This document shows, one piece after another, positions 34,579 through 38,408 of a stretch of 38,408 bases of DNA. The notes beneath the pieces are model-generated. The model made no database searches. It saw only the letters and a program-made list of their open reading frames with translations, and had not been told where the DNA came from. Within the stretch, counting starts at the first letter, position 1. Every line of letters begins with the position of its first letter. The stretch is from Candidatus Marivariicella framensis (lineage in GTDB: Bacteria > Bacteroidota > Bacteroidia > Flavobacteriales > Flavobacteriaceae), in assembly GCA_905182735.1 (NCBI GenBank), contig CAJJCT010000036.1, forward strand, positions 1 through 38,408. Direction: 5' to 3'. The position numbers and the translations under genes are program-made.

Positions 34579-36726
34579 ATGAAAAACAGACTATTTATAA
34601 TATCGTTATTTACATTATGTCTTGTTAAGGTTTCTTTTGGGCAAAAAAACACAATTAAGAATGCACAAAAAGAATACGATAATTTATCATATGTCAAAAT
34701 AATTGAGCAGCTTTCTTCATTAGCCGAAGACGGCAAAGATGATACAAAGACTCTTCTACTAGCAAATTCATATTATTTTAATGGACAAATGGAGGAAGCT
34801 TCTAGATGGTATAATCAATTATTGTCATCAAATGAAGAAGCTTTGGACAAAGAAATTTATTTCAGATACGCGCAATCCTTAAAGGCGATTGAAAATTATT
34901 CTGAATCTGACAGTATTATGAAGAAGTTTATTAAGTCAAATCCAGAAGATTCACGAAGTAAATTATTCAATATAAATTACCTTCAGGCAATAGATTTAGT
35001 ATCTGATGAGTTCCCTTTACGTAATTTAGAGATAAACACTTCCTTTTCAGATTTTGGGACATCCATTTATAATGGTAATTTAATATTTGCTTCTTCAAGG
35101 AATAAAAAAAATAAATTATATAATTGGAATGATCAACCTTTCTTAGATATATTTCAATTTGATAAAGAAGGCAATATAACTGAAATTACTGGCAAGGTAA
35201 ACACCAAGCATCATGAGTCTTCAACAGCCTTTACAAAGGATGGGAAAACCATTTATTTTACAAGAAATAACTCAAGAAAAAATGATAAAAATATAATTGG
35301 TTTAAAAATTCATAAAGCAACTTTTAGAGATGAAAAATGGAGAGATATAGAGTCATTACCATTTAATAGTGATGACTATAATGTTGCTCATCCAACTTTA
35401 AGTATTGATGAAACAAAATTATACTTTACATCTGATATGCCTGGAACTATTGGTAGTTCAGATATTTTTTTAGTTAATATTAATAAGGATGGCACTTTTG
35501 GAACTCCACAAAATTTGGGCACAAAGATTAATACAGAAGGGCGTGAAAACTTTCCTTTTGTGAGTGATAATGGTACATTATATTTTTCATCGGATTCTCA
35601 TATCGGTTTGGGAGGTTTGGATATTTTTAAATTTAATAGTATTGATAACCTTTCAACTTCAAAAGAAGTAGCAACTAATATTGGAAAACCGATTAATAGT
35701 CCGAAAGATGATTTTGGATATCTTATAAATGAGGTTAGTTTAAATGGATATTTTACCTCAAATAGAGCTGGAGGAAAAGGCGATGATGATATTTATAGTT
35801 TCACTAGAAATCCTTGCGAACAAAATGTTAAAGGAGTTATAGTTGATAAAAATACACTTGAAAGTATTCCTAATGCTGATGTAACTGTTTATGATCAAGA
35901 TAATAATACTATTAAAGTATTTAAATCTGATATTAATGGTTCATATGCCCTTGATTTAGCTTGTGACTTTAACTCTTATAAACTTATTGGTGAAAAAGAA
36001 AACTATGAAAATGACACTTTAGTTTTTACCAATAGTTCAGAAAAAATCAAGACTTTAAAGTTAATTTTAAAACCAACACCTCAGTATACTTCCAATGAAA
36101 AAGATGAATTAACATGCCCTCATTATAGTATAATAGCTGGATCATTTAGCAATAAATCTAATGCAGAAAGAAAAATAAAATCTTTAATAAGTGAAGGGTA
36201 TGATGCTGCTATAGCTGAGATTAATCCTGAAGGACTGTTTAGGGTTGCATACGGTCGTTTTAAATCTAAAAGCAAAGCAATCAAACTTTTATATCATTTA
36301 AAATATACTTTAAAAAAAGAGGCTTGGTTTTTAATTGAAGACAATACTGCTTTGTGTGAAGATTTTGAATTAAAACATATTTTATATGATTTTGATAAGT
36401 CTAACATAAGACCCGATGCGGAATTAGAATTGGTCAAGATTATTAAATACATGAATGAATTTCCAAAAGTTAAAGTTGTTTTATTATCTCATACAGATTC
36501 AAGAGGTGATCAACCCTATAATTTATCCTTGTCAATGAGGAGAAATAAATCTACCACTGAATATTTGGTAAATAAAGGAGGTATTTCTGAGGAGAGAATT
36601 ACAGTAGAAAATTATGGTGAAACAAAACTTATTAATGAATGTCCAAATGGTGAAATCTGTAATGAATTCGTGCATCAAGATAACAGAAGAACTGAATTTG
36701 TTTTTATAAATGAATTGAATAATTAA
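34579..36726 (+). CDS. OmpA-family envelope protein with PD40, SPOR and OmpA domains
   Basis: 715 residues. After a signal peptide (to about residue 21), TPR-like repeats span 25-140. A WD40/PD40-like propeller covers about 155-410, with repeated TIYFTRN and KLYFTSDMPGTIGSSDIFLV blades. A carboxypeptidase-regulatory-like domain is at about 413-498. A SPOR domain is at 514-586 (HYSIIAGSFSNKSNAERKIK and FRVAYGRFKSKSKAIKLL). The C-terminal OmpA domain is at 599-711 with LYDFDKSNIRPDAELEL, HTDSRGDQPYN (Asp640) and LSMRRN (Arg655). Anchors to peptidoglycan in the periplasm. SPOR plus OmpA gives two potential murein-binding modules, which I do not regard as the usual layout of this T9SS-linked family. 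It lies between porP/sprF and the adhesin gene. Confidence 0.88.
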   Translation: MKNRLFIISLFTLCLVKVSFGQKNTIKNAQKEYDNLSYVKIIEQLSSLAEDGKDDTKTLLLANSYYFNGQMEEASRWYNQLLSSNEEALDKEIYFRYAQSLKAIENYSESDSIMKKFIKSNPEDSRSKLFNINYLQAIDLVSDEFPLRNLEINTSFSDFGTSIYNGNLIFASSRNKKNKLYNWNDQPFLDIFQFDKEGNITEITGKVNTKHHESSTAFTKDGKTIYFTRNNSRKNDKNIIGLKIHKATFRDEKWRDIESLPFNSDDYNVAHPTLSIDETKLYFTSDMPGTIGSSDIFLVNINKDGTFGTPQNLGTKINTEGRENFPFVSDNGTLYFSSDSHIGLGGLDIFKFNSIDNLSTSKEVATNIGKPINSPKDDFGYLINEVSLNGYFTSNRAGGKGDDDIYSFTRNPCEQNVKGVIVDKNTLESIPNADVTVYDQDNNTIKVFKSDINGSYALDLACDFNSYKLIGEKENYENDTLVFTNSSEKIKTLKLILKPTPQYTSNEKDELTCPHYSIIAGSFSNKSNAERKIKSLISEGYDAAIAEINPEGLFRVAYGRFKSKSKAIKLLYHLKYTLKKEAWFLIEDNTALCEDFELKHILYDFDKSNIRPDAELELVKIIKYMNEFPKVKVVLLSHTDSRGDQPYNLSLSMRRNKSTTEYLVNKGGISEERITVENYGETKLINECPNGEICNEFVHQDNRRTEFVFINELNN

Positions 36727-36742
36727 TTAGTGCAAACTAAAA

Positions 36743-38408
36743 ATGTTTAATATGAATTTAAATAATGGTATTTATAAATATGCTATAATAGTTATAATCT
36801 GTGTGTTTAATATTAATTTTATTCAAGGTCAGGGAATTAGTTCTACTAATTCTAATATGATTGAAAAACATACAGGCTTACCTTCAAGCGCATTCTATAA
36901 TCAACAAGGCTCTCCTACAGGATATGATCCTGGTGATACCAATGCAGTGACTATTGAAGCAGAGGGATTAGTATTAACCTCATCAATTAGAAACTCATTA
37001 AATCAAGGGGGGTCATACATTCAATATGAAGGCTCTTTAACTGTTGGTGACGCTGTAAATGTATATATGGTCTATTTAAATCATGATGGTTCCAATTTTA
37101 GAAATACATCAGGAGGTATTGTGACTTTTGATAATGAAATTCTTGGGGTTTATGTTAATTATGATGAATTTAAGCATTTTACAGGTTCAAGTTTTTCTTC
37201 AAGTTATTATGATTCTTCTCCCAGCAATGATATGCATTTTGAGCCAGGATCATTTAATGGCGGAAGTCCACATAGTTCATGGACAGACACCAATGATAAA
37301 GATTGGTATACAGTAACAAATAGTAATAAAACCTTTACCATGGGTTGTAAGAATGGAGCAAAGGGCGACTTCTTTAGACTTGTAACTAAAGCATGTACCA
37401 TACCAACAGCCAATGCAGGATCAAATGCTACAATTGATTGTAATAATACAAGTGCTACTATTGGAGCCTCAGCTGTATCAGGCCTTACTTATGCTTGGAC
37501 CCCATCTACAGGGTTAAGTAATTCTACAATAGCACAACCCACAGCAACACCAAACACCACCACAACTTATAGTTTAGTGGTCACTAACGCATCTGGCTGT
37601 GAAAGTACTGCTGATACAGTTGTAGTAACGGTAGATAACGCAGCGCCAACAGCTAATGCAGGGTCAAATGCTACAATTGATTGTAATAATACAAGTGCTG
37701 TTATTGGAGCCCCAGCAGTATCCGGTTTTACCTATGCTTGGACCCCATCTACAGGGTTAAACGGGCAATATGCACACCCCACAGCAACACCAAACACCAC
37801 CACAACTTATACTCTAGTAATCACTAATTCATCAACTGGTTGTACAGATTCCGATACAGTTGTAGTAACGGTAGATAATGCTACTCCATCAGCTAATGCA
37901 GGGTCAGACGGTACCATAGACTGTAATACGACTAGTGTAAGTATTGGAGCCTCAGCCGTATCTGGTTTTACCTATGCTTGGACGCCAAGTACAGGACTGT
38001 CTTCTTCTACAGCAGCACAGCCCACAGCAACACCAACCAGCACCACAACTTATAGTTTAGTGGTTACCAAAGCATCAACCGGTTGTGCAAGCGCTGCCGA
38101 TACAGTAGTGGTAACAGTAGGCAATGATTTGCCAACAGCCAACGCAGGAACAGATGGTACGATAACTTGTAGTGATACTAGTGTAAGTATTGGATCCTCA
38201 GCCGTATCCGGTTTTACTTACGCTTGGACTCCAACTACAGGACTGTCTTCTTCTACATCATCACAGCCCACAGCAACACCAACGAGCACCACAACTTATA
38301 GTTTAGTGGTTACCAAAGCCTCAACCGGTTGTGCAAGCTCTGCTGATACCGTTGTAGTAACGGTAGATAATGCTACTCCATCAGCTAATGCAGGGTCAGA
38401 CGGTACCA
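36743..38408 (+). CDS. large secreted repeat protein, adhesin-like (partial, runs off the window end)
   Basis: Open from the ATG at 36743 (or 36752) to the last base, 555 codons without a stop. A signal peptide (YAIIVIICVFNINFIQGQ) is followed by about 190 residues of unknown N-terminal domain (for example SNMIEKHTGLPSSAFYN). From 37403 there are tandem units of 80-82 residues with SGFTYAWTPSTGL, PTATPTSTTTYSLVVT and ADTVVVTV, each with two conserved cysteines: Ig/PKD-like beta-sandwich repeats as in Bacteroidota surface adhesins. With PorP/SprF and OmpA upstream, it is probably exported by the type IX system, ending in a C-terminal signal domain not visible here. The gap to the OmpA gene is 16 bp. 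Confidence 0.85.
   Translation, partial: MFNMNLNNGIYKYAIIVIICVFNINFIQGQGISSTNSNMIEKHTGLPSSAFYNQQGSPTGYDPGDTNAVTIEAEGLVLTSSIRNSLNQGGSYIQYEGSLTVGDAVNVYMVYLNHDGSNFRNTSGGIVTFDNEILGVYVNYDEFKHFTGSSFSSSYYDSSPSNDMHFEPGSFNGGSPHSSWTDTNDKDWYTVTNSNKTFTMGCKNGAKGDFFRLVTKACTIPTANAGSNATIDCNNTSATIGASAVSGLTYAWTPSTGLSNSTIAQPTATPNTTTTYSLVVTNASGCESTADTVVVTVDNAAPTANAGSNATIDCNNTSAVIGAPAVSGFTYAWTPSTGLNGQYAHPTATPNTTTTYTLVITNSSTGCTDSDTVVVTVDNATPSANAGSDGTIDCNTTSVSIGASAVSGFTYAWTPSTGLSSSTAAQPTATPTSTTTYSLVVTKASTGCASAADTVVVTVGNDLPTANAGTDGTITCSDTSVSIGSSAVSGFTYAWTPTTGLSSSTSSQPTATPTSTTTYSLVVTKASTGCASSADTVVVTVDNATPSANAGSDGT
37403..38408 (+). repeat. in-frame tandem repeats of about 240-246 bp
   Basis: Unit borders, taken at the CCA codon before the ANAG segment, are 37403-37645, 37646-37885, 37886-38131, 38132-38377 and 38378 to the window end. 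Units 3 and 4 are the most alike. The bases 37859-37916 recur exactly at 38351-38408, an offset of 492 bp (two units), suggesting recent unit duplication. The array continues beyond the window. Confidence 0.9.

Noticed and set aside
37128-37413. Short ORFs on both strands within the adhesin gene
   Set aside because: They overlap a long open frame with a signal peptide and regular protein repeats, which explains the region fully.
1-38408. tRNA, rRNA or CRISPR arrays
   Set aside because: No cloverleaf-like sequence, rRNA segment or regularly spaced repeats were seen by eye in the intergenic regions; no computational scan was possible.

Overview
The window reads as a piece of a low-GC Bacteroidota chromosome, most likely a marine-type member of the Flavobacteriales. 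The evidence is the very AT-rich coding sequence, the absence of clear Shine-Dalgarno sites, several TAnnTTTG-type promoter -7 boxes, and lineage-typical genes: PorP/SprF-OmpA-adhesin, DUF4834, YfhO, a TIGR02757 protein, a dihydroorotase-like pseudoenzyme and Bacteroidota-type ParE/ParC. Most of the window is compact housekeeping DNA, with accessory DNA at both ends.

Region 1 (1-1978): the right end of an integrative element that continues off the left edge. It holds an excisionase-like HTH gene and a tyrosine recombinase, which abuts the 3' end of mnmE. The integrase has a substituted first catalytic arginine, as in the Bacteroides IntDOT enzyme. A cluster of 9-bp repeats surrounds its start.

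Region 2 (1961-5591, minus): an outer-membrane barrel protein, a GNAT-fold YghO/bCerS-like protein and mnmE, probably co-transcribed. Region 3 (5703-9782, plus): DUF4834, YfhO and a Wzx/MATE-like flippase overlap one another and look like a cell-envelope polymer or glycan unit. Region 4 (9771-17427): uvrA, an ECF-like sigma factor with a tiny downstream gene, a cysteine-free endonuclease III, a Bcp peroxiredoxin, a conserved 487-residue protein of unknown function, an MBL-fold hydrolase and a membrane-anchored small protein, with several tight convergent 3' ends.

Region 5 (17414-20833, minus): ABC ATPase, TIGR02757 protein, dihydroorotase-like pseudoenzyme and esterase. Region 6 (20933-26429): msrA; serC-serA-DUF6787 (minus); an acyl-CoA reductase and a dicluster ferredoxin transcribed divergently from abutting promoters; ychF. 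Region 7 (26559-31407, plus): parE, parC and a small lipoprotein, each overlapping the next.

Region 8 (31408-38408): a non-housekeeping stretch with a 48-codon ORF, a perfect 32-bp inverted repeat and a decayed copy of the ORF and its upstream region. It leads into a plus-strand operon: a membrane-anchored TPR/LuxR-HTH protein, a PorP/SprF protein, an OmpA protein that also carries a SPOR domain, and a large secreted repeat protein cut by the window end. This is the layout of a type IX secretion-linked surface adhesin locus. Regions 1 and 8 hold most of what is unusual.
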